Shown piece by piece: positions 22,089 through 30,598 of a stretch of 64,000 nucleotides of DNA. Each line of letters begins with the position of its first letter. Position 1 is the stretch's first letter. The notes below the pieces were generated by a model. That model did no database searches and was not told the origin of the DNA. It worked only from the letters and a program-made list of their open reading frames with translations. Made by a program: the position numbers and the translations under genes. Source of the DNA: JASLEW01 sp035544895 (lineage in GTDB: Bacteria > Acidobacteriota > Thermoanaerobaculia > Multivoradales > UBA5704); the NCBI GenBank assembly GCA_035544895.1, contig DASZZM010000043.1, positions 1 through 64,000 of the forward strand, in the 5' to 3' direction.

Positions 22089-23546
22089 TCAGCCAAACTT
22101 GATGCGCCGCGCGGCGAAAAGAACCATCCTGAGCAGCAGCCAGCCGTGCCTCCAGCGCTGGATATTGGTGGCGCCGTAGGTGCGCTCCCGATAGCGAAAG
22201 GGTATCTCCACGATGCGGAGATTGAGCCTCGCCGCGCCAAAGAGCAGATCGAAATCCCCGAAGGGATCGAACTCCCCGAAATAGGAGCGATTGGCGGCGA
22301 TGCGGGCATAGTCGGCGCGGAACATTGCCTTGGTGCCGCAGAGGGTGTCCTTGATCGGCTGGCCCAGGAGCCAGGAGAAGGCGAGGCTGAAGAACTTGTT
22401 TCCGAGCAGGTTGATGAAGCGCATGGCCTTCGCTTCCATGGGATAGATGAGCCGGACGCCGTTCGCGAGCTCGCCCTTGCCCGAGCTGAGCGCCGCATAG
22501 ACCCGAGGCAGGTCCTCGGGCGGAACGCTGAGATCCGCGTCGAGGATCATCAGCAGCTCGCCGCCGGCCGCGGCAAAGCCGTGGCGCACGGCGTCGCCCT
22601 TGCCGGCGCCCGGCTGCCGCAGGAGCCGCGCGCGCCGCTCGGGACGCTTCGCGATCTCCTCTTCGATGACCGCAAGAGTCCGGTCTCGCGAGTGACCCTC
22701 GACGAAGATCAGCTCCGTCCCCCGCCCCATCTCCGGCGTGCGCTCGAAGATCTGCGCAATGTTGCCCTCTTCGTTACGCGCGGGAACGACCACCGAGACC
22801 ACGGGCGCCTCTCGCGGCGGATTGGCAGCCGCCGGCCGGGCCACGACGAAGTTCGCAAAGGCCAGGTATCTCAGAGGCCACAGGCGCACCAGGATGCGGT
22901 TGCAGAGCGGCTCCAGCACGGGCACGGGAAGAGGCAGGAGGCACTCCTCCCAGTGGCGGATCGGCTCCAGATCGGTGAGGCGAAAGAAATTGAACAGGTC
23001 CTCGACCGTGAGCCAGTTCTGGGGCAGCACGGGGGTGGCAAGCCGGAGCCGTTGCGCCAGCCCCAGCGGGAGCTGCCAGAGACGGCTGAAGGAATTGAAG
23101 ACGAGGCGGGTGCTCGAATCGATGAGGGGCCGCACGTTGGTGAGGACGGCCTGGACGTCCCAGAGATCGTTCACCAGGTCCGACAGGATAACGACGTCGA
23201 AAGGCCCCGCCGACCCCGCCGGCCCCGCCAACCCCGGAGGACAACGGCCGAGGTCGTGAGCGTCGGCGAGCACGAATTGAAGATGAGGATGGCGCCTGGC
23301 GGCGCGAGCCAGCATCTCCTCCGAGAAGTCCACCCCCACGCCGGCCTTGGGCTCGACCGCGGCGAGGAGGTCCCCGCGGCCGCATCCCAGCTCGAGGACG
23401 CGCAGACCCGGCGGCACCAGCAAGCGGTAGACGTGCCGCAGCCGCCGCTGATAGGAGCCGCCCCAGCCGGACCACCGGTCGGTGAGGCGGGCTATCCGAT
23501 CCCAGTGCTGCCGGCGTGCGGCGGTGTAGCGCTCATCCATCCGCAT
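22089..23546 (-). CDS. Bifunctional methyltransferase-GT2 glycosyltransferase fusion
   Basis: About 485 residues. The first ~230 hold a SAM methyltransferase (VLELGCGRGDLLAAVEP; FVLADAHDLG); residues about 245-485 hold a GT2 domain of the DPM1/polyprenyl-phosphate type (VSVVVPARNEEGNI; LMILDADLSVPPEDL; DTLCGTKAMFR; GATNIQRWRHGW). The GT2 half probably charges a polyprenyl phosphate with sugar for the GT-C enzyme downstream. The Met pair at 23,546/23,540 starts inside the last 55 bases of the GDP-fucose synthase gene in another frame, an unusually long overlap. Joining these two activities in one chain is seen in some glycan loci but is not common. Confidence 0.85.
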   Translation of the reverse strand: MRMDERYTAARRQHWDRIARLTDRWSGWGGSYQRRLRHVYRLLVPPGLRVLELGCGRGDLLAAVEPKAGVGVDFSEEMLARAARRHPHLQFVLADAHDLGRCPPGLAGPAGSAGPFDVVILSDLVNDLWDVQAVLTNVRPLIDSSTRLVFNSFSRLWQLPLGLAQRLRLATPVLPQNWLTVEDLFNFFRLTDLEPIRHWEECLLPLPVPVLEPLCNRILVRLWPLRYLAFANFVVARPAAANPPREAPVVSVVVPARNEEGNIAQIFERTPEMGRGTELIFVEGHSRDRTLAVIEEEIAKRPERRARLLRQPGAGKGDAVRHGFAAAGGELLMILDADLSVPPEDLPRVYAALSSGKGELANGVRLIYPMEAKAMRFINLLGNKFFSLAFSWLLGQPIKDTLCGTKAMFRADYARIAANRSYFGEFDPFGDFDLLFGAARLNLRIVEIPFRYRERTYGATNIQRWRHGWLLLRMVLFAARRIKFG

Positions 23547-24523
23547 GAATCCGCGGTGCAGGCCTTTCTTTCGCGAGTCGCGCTCTCGTAGTTGGCGACG
23601 AACCAGCGATAGGTGGATTCGATCCCCGCGCGCAGCTCGATGCGGTGGCGCCAGCCCAGCGCGTGAAGACGGCCGACATCGAGCAGCTTCCGCGGGGTTC
23701 CGTCCGGCTTGGACCGGTCGTAGTGGAGCTCGACTCCGGGCGCCACGATCTCGCGGACGAGCTCGGCGAGGTGCTGGATGGTGACGTCCTCCCCGGTCCC
23801 GACGTTGATGTGCTGGTCGCCCTCGAAGCTCCGCATCAAGAACAGGCACGCGTCGGCCAGATCGTCCACGTGAAGCAGCTCGCGCCGAGGCGAGCCGCTG
23901 CCCCAGACCGTGACTTGACGGTCACCGCGCAGGCGGGCGTCGTGGAACCTGCGGATGAGCGCCGGGAGCACGTGAGAGCTCTGCAGATCGAAATTGTCGT
24001 GCGGGCCGTAGAGATTGGTGGGCATCGCGCAGATGAAGTCCGCGCCGTACTGCCGGCGATACGCCTGGCATAGCTTGATGCCGGCGATCTTCGCCACCGC
24101 ATAGGGTTCGTTGGTAGGCTCCAGGATGCCGGTCAAGAGATCCTCTTCGCGAATCGGCTGCCGGCAGTCTCGCGGATAGATGCAGGAGCTCCCGAGATAG
24201 AGCAGCTTCTTCACGCCGCAGGCGCACGCCGCGTGAACCACCGTCGCATGGATCATCAAATTGTCATAGATGAACTCGGCGGGGCGCGTGGAGTTCGCGA
24301 GGATCCCTCCGACCGTGCCGGCGACCAGGAAGACGTACTCGGGGCGGTTGACCCTGAACCACTGATTGACCGCGGCCTGATCTCGCAGGTCGAGCTGGTG
24401 TCGCGTCGCCACCATGAGGTTACGGAATCCCTCGTCCGCGAGGCGGCGGCTGATTGCCGAGCCGACCAGGCCGCGGTGCCCGGTGACGAAGATCCGCGCC
24501 GAAAGCGGAATCTCAACGGACAT
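23492..24523 (-). CDS. fcl: GDP-L-fucose synthase
   Basis: The 343-residue SDR enzyme converts GDP-4-keto-6-deoxymannose to GDP-L-fucose with NADPH. It shows the NADP loop VTGHRGLVGSAI (about 13-24), the catalytic GSSCIYP Ser, YAVAK (Tyr/Lys) and GSGSPRRELLHVDDLADA. The last ~28 residues extend beyond the usual end and overlap the next gene. GDP-mannose dehydratase is not in view, so the precursor must be made elsewhere. It heads the surface-glycan cluster. Confidence 0.93.
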   Translation of the reverse strand: MSVEIPLSARIFVTGHRGLVGSAISRRLADEGFRNLMVATRHQLDLRDQAAVNQWFRVNRPEYVFLVAGTVGGILANSTRPAEFIYDNLMIHATVVHAACACGVKKLLYLGSSCIYPRDCRQPIREEDLLTGILEPTNEPYAVAKIAGIKLCQAYRRQYGADFICAMPTNLYGPHDNFDLQSSHVLPALIRRFHDARLRGDRQVTVWGSGSPRRELLHVDDLADACLFLMRSFEGDQHINVGTGEDVTIQHLAELVREIVAPGVELHYDRSKPDGTPRKLLDVGRLHALGWRHRIELRAGIESTYRWFVANYESATRERKACTADSCGWMSATPPHAGSTGIG

Positions 24524-24576
24524 CGGTTGCGCTCACGCCGCGAGATGCTACCACCGCGCTGTGACCGGCGGACCGG

Positions 24577-26169
24577 TCAGGTCGGTTGCAGCTTCCGCCC
24601 TGGCGAGTCCGCCGTCTTCATCGGCTGGGATGGGGGGAGGCCCGGATCAGACGGGCGCTGGATGAAGTTGTCGTGCATCATGGGGTCGGAGAGGACGCGG
24701 AAGTACTGGTCGGCGCCGTAATAGAGGAAGTTGCTGAGCCGCGAGGTATAGAGGCAGGCGTAGTCCTCGACCTCCTCGGCGAAGAGGCTCTTGCTCGTGC
24801 CCTGCCTGAAGACCGAGCCCCAGGTCGGGTTGAAGGCGGCCGCCAGCCTGTCCTGGCGCGACCTGGCCTCGCGCTGCAGCCGGCGCAGGCGGCGGACCAG
24901 CTCGGCGCGCTGCGTCCGCAGCTCTTCGGTATTCCCGCCGCCCGCGCTGACGATGGCGATCATCTCGTTCAGGCGCCCGAGCCGGCTTTCGAGCTCGTAG
25001 CCGAAGGCGGCGAGCGAACGGGCCTCGTTGAGATCGGTGAGAAGGGTCTCGCGCGTCTGCAGCTCCTCCTCGAGCTCGCTGACGATCAGGGCAGTGCGCC
25101 AGGTGGAGCTGACTCGCGTCCAGCGGATGTCGCCGTAGATGTGATCGCCGATGTAGAGGATCTTCTCGCCCAGGGTGCCGAGCAAAGCCATCAATCCGTC
25201 GCGCGAGCCGCCGCTGTAGATGCCGCCCCAGGCGGGCGTCAAGACCTCGCCGGCGACCTCGCCCTGGTCGTCGAGCTCCAGGAAGGGGCGCGGTTTCTGG
25301 AAGAAGAGCGGCTTGGCGGCCGAGACCACGACCAGGTCGAAGATATCGCGCCACGACCCGGCGGCCTCGGCGGGCGCGCCGGGCGGCGAGCCCGCGCCAT
25401 CGCCGAACAGATAGGAGCAGACCGCGTTCGTGTAGTACCACTCGGAGTTGGTGATCAGGATCAACCTGCGCCCTTCCCGCTTCATCTTCCTGAGAGTGAG
25501 GCCGACCTCGTGCTTGTCGGGAATGAATCGCGGCAGGTCGGAAAGGATCACGCGCTTGAGAGTCCCATCCGCATGGACTTCATCCGTCGCCGCGCGGATG
25601 GCGGTGAAGACCTCTTGAAAGGTAGGTTGCCAGGTGCCGAGCTGGCCGGTCTGCAACAGCTCGACGAACTCCGAGAACAGATTCACCTCGGGCAGCTCGA
25701 ACAGCGTATCGACGTGGTAGAACCGCTCCCTCGAGAGGTCGATCCTTTTCTCGCGGTAGATGCGCTTGCGGTCATCGGGAGTCAGGTGGGTCCGGCCCAG
25801 GTAGGCGCGGCCCACGTAACGGTGCCGATCCATCTTGAGCACCGTGCCGATCTGCTTGTCGATGAGCAGGCCGCGGTGGTAGAAGTCCGGCCGGAACTCG
25901 GCTTTCCTGACCGCCGGCGGGTAACCGTACTTGCCGACCAGCCTGTCGAGAACGGCCTCGAAGGTGAGATTTCCAAGCGGCAGCCGCGCGTAGTCGGCCA
26001 GCGTCCAGTCCAGGTCGAAACCGACGTGCTCGATGTTGCCGAGCCGCAGATTGCGATTGACGAAGATGCGGCGCTCGAGCGGCACCTCCTTGCCCAGGAG
26101 CTCCAGGATCGACTTGTCCGTTGCCGCGTCGGGGATGAAGCTTTGAGCGAGGGTACTTACGTCCGCCAT
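24577..26169 (-). CDS. HAD-superfamily purine 5'-nucleotidase (cN-II type)
   Basis: A 530-residue protein of the cytosolic IMP/GMP-preferring 5'-nucleotidase family. The nucleophile motif is VGFDLDWTLADY (DxDxT, about 48-59); later HAD motifs appear in LILITNSEWYYTN and ILYIGDHIYGDI. A helical/coiled region near 390-440 is an insert seen in bacterial members. It dephosphorylates purine nucleotides and controls IMP/GMP pools. It lies 58 bases after the comM remnant and may once have been cotranscribed with it. Confidence 0.92.
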   Translation of the reverse strand: MADVSTLAQSFIPDAATDKSILELLGKEVPLERRIFVNRNLRLGNIEHVGFDLDWTLADYARLPLGNLTFEAVLDRLVGKYGYPPAVRKAEFRPDFYHRGLLIDKQIGTVLKMDRHRYVGRAYLGRTHLTPDDRKRIYREKRIDLSRERFYHVDTLFELPEVNLFSEFVELLQTGQLGTWQPTFQEVFTAIRAATDEVHADGTLKRVILSDLPRFIPDKHEVGLTLRKMKREGRRLILITNSEWYYTNAVCSYLFGDGAGSPPGAPAEAAGSWRDIFDLVVVSAAKPLFFQKPRPFLELDDQGEVAGEVLTPAWGGIYSGGSRDGLMALLGTLGEKILYIGDHIYGDIRWTRVSSTWRTALIVSELEEELQTRETLLTDLNEARSLAAFGYELESRLGRLNEMIAIVSAGGGNTEELRTQRAELVRRLRRLQREARSRQDRLAAAFNPTWGSVFRQGTSKSLFAEEVEDYACLYTSRLSNFLYYGADQYFRVLSDPMMHDNFIQRPSDPGLPPSQPMKTADSPGRKLQPT

Positions 26170-26227
26170 GCAGGATTGCTCTCCGGGTTCGGCTCACCGG
26201 CGACGCGCCAGCATATCACCGGTTCCT

Positions 26228-26722
26228 TCATACGCTGATCCTGCGGTCGAGGGCGCGGTACTGGATGGCCTCGGCGAGGTGGGCGGGGTGGATGGCGCGA
26301 GCGCCGGCGAGGTCGGCGATGGTCAGGGCAACCTTGACGATGCGGTCGAGGGCGCGGGCGGAGAGGCCGAGTTTGTCGAATGCGGCATCGAGGAGCCGCT
26401 GACCGGCGGCGTCCAAGGCACAGTGGCGGCGGAGGGACGGCGCGGTCATGGCGGCGTTGATCGTGGCCGGGGCATCCGGACCGAAGCGCGCGAGCTGGCG
26501 CTGGCGCGCCGCGGCGACGCGGGCGGCCACTGCCGCGCTCGGCTCTCCCGGCAGGGAGCGGAGATCGCGCAGCGAAAGGGCCGGCACTTCGACGTGCAGG
26601 TCGATACGGTCGAGCAGCGGCCCCGAGATGCGCCCGCGGTAGCGCTCGATGAGCTGGTTGGTGCACGAGCAACCGAAGCGGTCGTCGCCCAGGTGGCCGC
26701 AGGGGCAGGGGTTCATGGACAA
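26228..26722 (-). pseudogene. comM: comM (Mg-chelatase-like ATPase), C-terminal third only
   Basis: The 164 readable residues begin at MNPCPCGHLGDD, the zinc-binding/ATPase stretch in the middle of ComM/YifB proteins, and run to the normal C-terminus through RYRGRISGPLLDRIDLHVEVP and the chelatase lid domain. The usual ~340 residues before it (with Walker A and B) are missing; upstream of MNPC the sequence changes at once to unrelated DNA. ComM is a hexameric helicase for branch migration in natural transformation. The break coincides with the start of the accessory region, so the gene was split by integration. Confidence 0.85.
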
Positions 26723-26735
26723 GTTGCCATGTCAC
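26700..26735. other. Probable integration junction in comM
   Basis: Left of about 26,717 the minus strand encodes ComM (MNPCPCG); right of it the frame reads NLS instead of the family's usual residues and similarity ends. comM is a known insertion hotspot for mobile elements. The exact crossover cannot be fixed without the other end. No long direct repeat of this segment was found in the window, which fits a serine recombinase with a two-base core or a right end beyond 64 kb. Confidence 0.5.
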
Positions 26736-26748
26736 CCTCAGAGGACGG

Positions 26749-27156
26749 AAATCGAGACCCGGCTATCCCGCAGACCCGAAGACGATCGGCGACCACCTGC
26801 GGCGGGTTCGCCTCGATCGCGGTCTCTGGCAGAAGCACGTCGCCCAGGCGATCGGCTGCTCCAAGGCATCCCTCCTCAATTGGGAGAAGGGCCGGGCGGA
26901 GCCGGAGCTGCGCTTCCTGCCTGCGATCCTCCGCTACCTCGGCTACGACCCCCGGCCGGCGCCCGCGACCTTTGGCGGCCGGCTCCGGGCGGCGAGAGAA
27001 GCACAAGGGCTCTCGGAGCGGGAGCTTGCCCGCCGCCTCGGCCTCGATCCTGGAACCGTGGCGGCCTGGGAGCGGGGTGAGGTGCGCCGACACTACCCGC
27101 GTGTCTCGGCACTCTTTGACGAGTGGCTGCGAGCGGGGAGCTACGCCGGCAATTGA
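26749..27156 (+). pseudogene. Double Xre-type HTH protein, 5'-truncated
   Basis: The plus frame ending at TGA 27,154-27,156 encodes PGYPADPKTIGDHLRRVR, then two helix-turn-helix units (LDRGLWQKHVAQAIGCSKAS with NWEKG; REAQGLSERELARRLGL with AWERGE). This family is common next to mobile-element recombinases. No ATG, GTG or TTG exists in frame upstream, and the frame runs into the comM junction about 40 bases away. It is therefore probably a fragment cut at the element end, or uses an unrecognised start. Confidence 0.6.
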
Positions 27157-27210
27157 AGCCCGAGACTTCGCCTGTTGTCGTCTCTTAGCAGGTCATGATA
27201 AAACCGGACT

Positions 27211-27990
27211 ATGCAAACCAAAGAACGGCAATCGGGTGTAGACACGCCGAGGAAGATCCTGCGACTTCTCCTGCTTGCGGGCAGCGTGGCGTTGGTGTGG
27301 GCCGGGACCTGGTACTTTCTGAGCGGCGCCCGGGAGATGACGTATCCTGACGGCAGAGTGCTCACCTGGGCCGATCGGGGCAGCATACTCTTCGGCACCG
27401 CCACGGTCTCCTCGGTTCTCTTCTCGCTCCTCATCGCGGCCATCGCCCTCTTCGGATTTCGGACGCTGAAGGACTCGATCCAGCGAGATATCGAAGCGAA
27501 AACCACCCAGCGGATCAAGGATCTGGAAACTGAGATGCACGGGAGGGTGCTTTCGACGCTCGGCCATAGCATCGGCACCCTGAACTCCGAGCCGGACCAG
27601 CCCGGCCCCACCAACAAGGACCGGCTGGCAGAGGCGATTTGGAATTGCCAGAAGGGGTACGACCTTCTGAAGGAGGTGGGCGGCCGCCCCATGCTCATGG
27701 GGCTCAATAACCTCGTCTACTACTCCTGCGTCTTCGGCGATCCGGCCAGGGGCAGATACCTGCTCCAACAGGCCCGGGTGCTCCGGGACGCCGGTGACGA
27801 GTACGGATCTCCCGACTTGCTGCTGACGTTCTGCCGGGCCGTCCTTCAGTACGGAACCGACCACCAGGAAATCGAAGAAGCCCGTACCATCGCCGAGGGC
27901 CTGCTCCGAGCGAAGTTAAACGAGCTGCAAGAAAAGGAAGCGAGATTCTACCTCGCCGCCTTGCCACGCAAGGGAACGCCTTCGCCGTAG
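27211..27990 (+). CDS. Hypothetical membrane protein with two N-terminal helices
   Basis: A 259-residue protein. Membrane helices lie at about 17-38 and 62-88 (VLFSLLIAAIALFGF), a charged helix follows (QRDIEAKTTQRIKDLETEM), and the C-terminal half (about 120-250) looks like helical TPR-type repeats. The cytoplasmic repeats suggest protein binding. No family is recognised. It is the first intact gene of the accessory region. Confidence 0.6.
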   Translation: MQTKERQSGVDTPRKILRLLLLAGSVALVWAGTWYFLSGAREMTYPDGRVLTWADRGSILFGTATVSSVLFSLLIAAIALFGFRTLKDSIQRDIEAKTTQRIKDLETEMHGRVLSTLGHSIGTLNSEPDQPGPTNKDRLAEAIWNCQKGYDLLKEVGGRPMLMGLNNLVYYSCVFGDPARGRYLLQQARVLRDAGDEYGSPDLLLTFCRAVLQYGTDHQEIEEARTIAEGLLRAKLNELQEKEARFYLAALPRKGTPSP

Positions 27991-28060
27991 GAGGCGGCTC
28001 CTCAGCCGCCGCTACGTCCCAGGATCTATGCCAGTCCCGCCCATGTCGGCCTCCTTCCGT

Positions 28061-28207
28061 TCAGTGCGGTTGAGGTGGAATGGGGCTTCCGCCCGGATCG
28101 ATGCTTGAGCCACCCTGGACCACCACGGTCGCTGGAGCAGCGCTTCGAGCCCCGGGCAGATGAAGGAACATGGGAACGACCGCCAGCGCGAGCCAGAGCC
28201 ACTTCAT
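28061..28207 (-). CDS. Small secreted peptide precursor with GSSIDPGG motif
   Basis: A 48-residue frame starts at ATG 28,207, five bases after an excellent AAGGAGAGAGG site on the minus strand. It has a short Sec signal (MKWLWLALAVVPMFLHLPGARSAA is the first 24 residues, split as MKWLWLALAVVPMFLH and LPGARSAA) and a 24-residue mature part: APATVVVQ, GGSSIDPGG, SPIPPQPH. The GSSIDPGG core resembles GSAINPDG, found twice in the secreted protein at 33,027-33,419. Both flank the Xre/TPR operon, so a peptide-signal role is suggested but unproven. Confidence 0.6.
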   Translation of the reverse strand: MKWLWLALAVVPMFLHLPGARSAAPATVVVQGGSSIDPGGSPIPPQPH

Positions 28208-28744
28208 CCTCTCTCCTTTTCGATAACGAACCATGCCACTCGTTCTGTCTCGTGCCTACCCGATAAGCTCCGCCTCGACGCGACCGGCATGCCAGGTAGC
28301 TCGATCCGCTCCGAGTCTCGGGCGGCACTCGCGCTCATTCCTAGAAGTACGCCAACACTGAAGGAACGAGACATCCGCCCTCCTCTCTCCGTCCGTCCAG
28401 TCCTCGGTCACGCCTTACGTCCCAAGATTAAAGTTGCTCCTGAAGTGCTTTCAATAGACAGATAGAAGCAAAAAAGATTCAGGAAGATGCGATTACGCTA
28501 AAGGGCAAGCCTTCGGCCATGCCCTGCGAACCAGCCTGGATCGTCAACACTGCACGACTTGTGGCTTTGGGACCGACAACTTATGACCTATCTAGGCGCC
28601 CCTGGCGGCTGCCCGTCATGGGAGTAGATCTCTCAACCCGGTTGCCGCTCGCGATTCAAGCTTTGCCCGGAATCAGGCTGGCCAGATATAGGTCTCCGCC
28701 TCCCGGAGTATCAGGACGCGCTTCGAGGCAATATCTCTCCAAAG
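28208..28744. other. Gene-free stretch
   Basis: Between the peptide gene and the terminator at 28,745 no frame has convincing codon use, ribosome-binding site or similarity. The short open frames are broken and lower in GC than their neighbours. It presumably holds the promoter of the peptide gene and decayed DNA. Confidence 0.4.
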
Positions 28745-28781
28745 AAAGGCGGCGCCCCGCCAGGCCAGCGAGGCGCCTTTT
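28745..28781 (-). terminator. Terminator of the Xre/TPR operon
   Basis: Arms AAAGGCG (28,745-28,751) and CGCCTTT (28,774-28,780) close a GC-rich loop, with A-rich sequence on the left (U-rich on the minus strand) and TTTT on the right. It follows the stop of the last operon gene (28,818) by about 40 bases and could work in both directions. Confidence 0.55.
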
Positions 28782-28817
28782 GAACGTGGACACCTACAGG
28801 AGAAGCTAAGAAGCTCT

Positions 28818-29267
28818 TCAGCCGCCGACAGCATACCTGGTGCTCCTCCGGGCGCGGCGCGGCGTAAGCTCCGGCCGCGCCTTCGGCATCGCGAATCTCG
28901 TGACTTCTCGATATGCCTGGAACATCGCGTCGAAGGCGCCCCGAAAGTGCCTGTCTACCTCCTCCGGCACGATGCCTCCCTCGGGCAGCGTCGTGATCTC
29001 GGCGTCATCCCAAGATCCTTCTCCTTCAGCCTGCCGCAGCACGCTTCTCGCATCATCAAGCTGGCGGACGATCACGAAGAAGGGGCCATAGCCGATATGG
29101 AGCACGGCCAGGATGCGCGCCAAGGAATCGAGGCGCGGCAGCTCCCGGCCCCGCTCATACTTGGAAATCTGGCTCTTGCCTGCGCCCGCGGCTCGGGCCA
29201 CCTCAGTTTGGCTCAAGCCCCTGAGTTCGCGGACCAAGGAGAGCGCCCTGCCGACGTTCTCGAACAC
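28818..29267 (-). CDS. Xre-family transcriptional regulator (second of the operon)
   Basis: A 149-residue DNA-binding protein. The HTH is at about 8-62 (LRGLSQTEVARAAGAGKSQISKYERG). The rest is a helical tail with FFVIVRQLDDARSVL and a basic end (RPELTPRRARRSTRY). Its ATG is four bases from the stop of the upstream TPR gene, so the two are coupled. It is the last gene of a four-gene unit Xre-TPR-TPR-Xre. Confidence 0.8.
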   Translation of the reverse strand: MFENVGRALSLVRELRGLSQTEVARAAGAGKSQISKYERGRELPRLDSLARILAVLHIGYGPFFVIVRQLDDARSVLRQAEGEGSWDDAEITTLPEGGIVPEEVDRHFRGAFDAMFQAYREVTRFAMPKARPELTPRRARRSTRYAVGG

Positions 29268-29271
29268 CCCA

Positions 29272-30585
29272 TCACCTCGCGAGAGCAGTCATGCGGCGGC
29301 CCGTGCCTTCTCTTCCCCCGGAGCGGATCGCGATGCGAAGCGCGGTGGCCGTTTCGACGGCGAGAGCGCTCGTCGCGCGGCCTGTCTCGCAGGCGCGCAG
29401 AAAGCCGACGAGCGCGGGCCACTCCCTCGAGCCGTCCCCATCCTGGACCATCGACCACATTCGGGAGACGAGCTGCGTGAGATCCGCCGCCCGCCCGTCC
29501 CGCAAGTAGAGGCGGACGAGCTCGATCGAGACCAGCAGTGCGGTAAGAGTCCGGCCCTGGTGGAGGAGGGTCTCCTGCACTCCGAGGAGGGCGGCTTCAG
29601 CCTCTCCCGTCTTGCCGACCTCAAGCAGCGCGACCCGGGCCTCGACCCAGGAGAAAAGAATCCGGTCCTCTGCGGTGCCCGCTTGATCCACGAGTTCACG
29701 GGTCGACGCCAAGAGCCCTTCGGTCTTCGCCAGGCGGCCGGCCCGACTGAGGGCATCGAGGAGCCGGAGCCTTACCGCCAAGTTTGCCTCCCGCCCGGCC
29801 TCGGCAGCCACGAACGCGCTTGCCTGCACGAGGAAATCAATCGCGGTCGAGAGATCCTCGCGATCCGCGTACAGGTCCGCCTTGAGGAGGATGGCCCGCA
29901 CCGCCCGTTCCGCATCCCGCTCCGCGGAGGCCCCGCGGGTATAGATGGCGAGCACTTCATCGAGGAGCTGGACCGCCTGGTCGAACTCCTGCCGATCCCG
30001 GAGGAGCGGCGCCTTCACGATCAAGACCTCCGCCAGCACGCGGCGGTCCCCGGTGCCGGATGCGAGGCAGCGCTCCGCGCGCTCCAGATCCTCCTTGGCG
30101 CTCCATCTCTCCCCGAGAAGCCGCCGGGCCTCGGCGAGCCGGGCATGGGCGCGCGCTTGAAGATCCGCGATCCAGGCCGGATCGTAGGCAGCCGAGAGGC
30201 GGTAGGAGATCTTCAAAGCCAACCGGGCGTGCTCGGCCGCCTCCACGGGGTCCGCGGCGCCGACCTTCTCGCTTTGCAAGAGGAGAAGCTGACCGAGGCA
30301 CCAGCTCTCCATCTCTTCGGCTTCAAGCTTCGCGGCGCGCGCGTCGGACGGGAGGCGCAGCAAGAGGGCGAGGATCTCCGGGGCCGCGGCGCCTTCGGAG
30401 ACGACCAGCCACTCATCGGAGTGCCAGAACTCACGCTGCAAGGCGGCGATCTCCTCGCGCAGATCGCGGCAGCCCGGACAGACGGCGAAGAGATGGGGGG
30501 CGATCCTCGCGAGCACGTCATCGTGCTCCAGCCGGCCGGAGAGCCACTTCGCCAGGGTCTCGCGGTTCGGATGGTCCACCGTCAC
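29272..30585 (-). CDS. Large TPR-like protein with N-terminal H-x4-C-x2-C motif (second copy)
   Basis: A 437-residue protein from the GTG at 30,585. Near residue 32 it has PHLFAVCPGCRDL, resembling the zinc site of zf-HC2 anti-sigma factors. The remainder (about 90-430) is helical with TPR-like periodicity (Ala/Leu/Arg-rich pairs, for example FDQAVQLLDEVLAIY). It lacks a membrane segment, so it should act in the cytoplasm. The layout matches the 533-residue neighbour upstream and the protein at 33,681-35,051. A role as sensor or partner of the adjacent Xre regulators is inferred. Confidence 0.7.
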   Translation of the reverse strand: MTVDHPNRETLAKWLSGRLEHDDVLARIAPHLFAVCPGCRDLREEIAALQREFWHSDEWLVVSEGAAAPEILALLLRLPSDARAAKLEAEEMESWCLGQLLLLQSEKVGAADPVEAAEHARLALKISYRLSAAYDPAWIADLQARAHARLAEARRLLGERWSAKEDLERAERCLASGTGDRRVLAEVLIVKAPLLRDRQEFDQAVQLLDEVLAIYTRGASAERDAERAVRAILLKADLYADREDLSTAIDFLVQASAFVAAEAGREANLAVRLRLLDALSRAGRLAKTEGLLASTRELVDQAGTAEDRILFSWVEARVALLEVGKTGEAEAALLGVQETLLHQGRTLTALLVSIELVRLYLRDGRAADLTQLVSRMWSMVQDGDGSREWPALVGFLRACETGRATSALAVETATALRIAIRSGGREGTGRRMTALAR

Positions 30586-30598
30586 GCGGCACCCCGCC

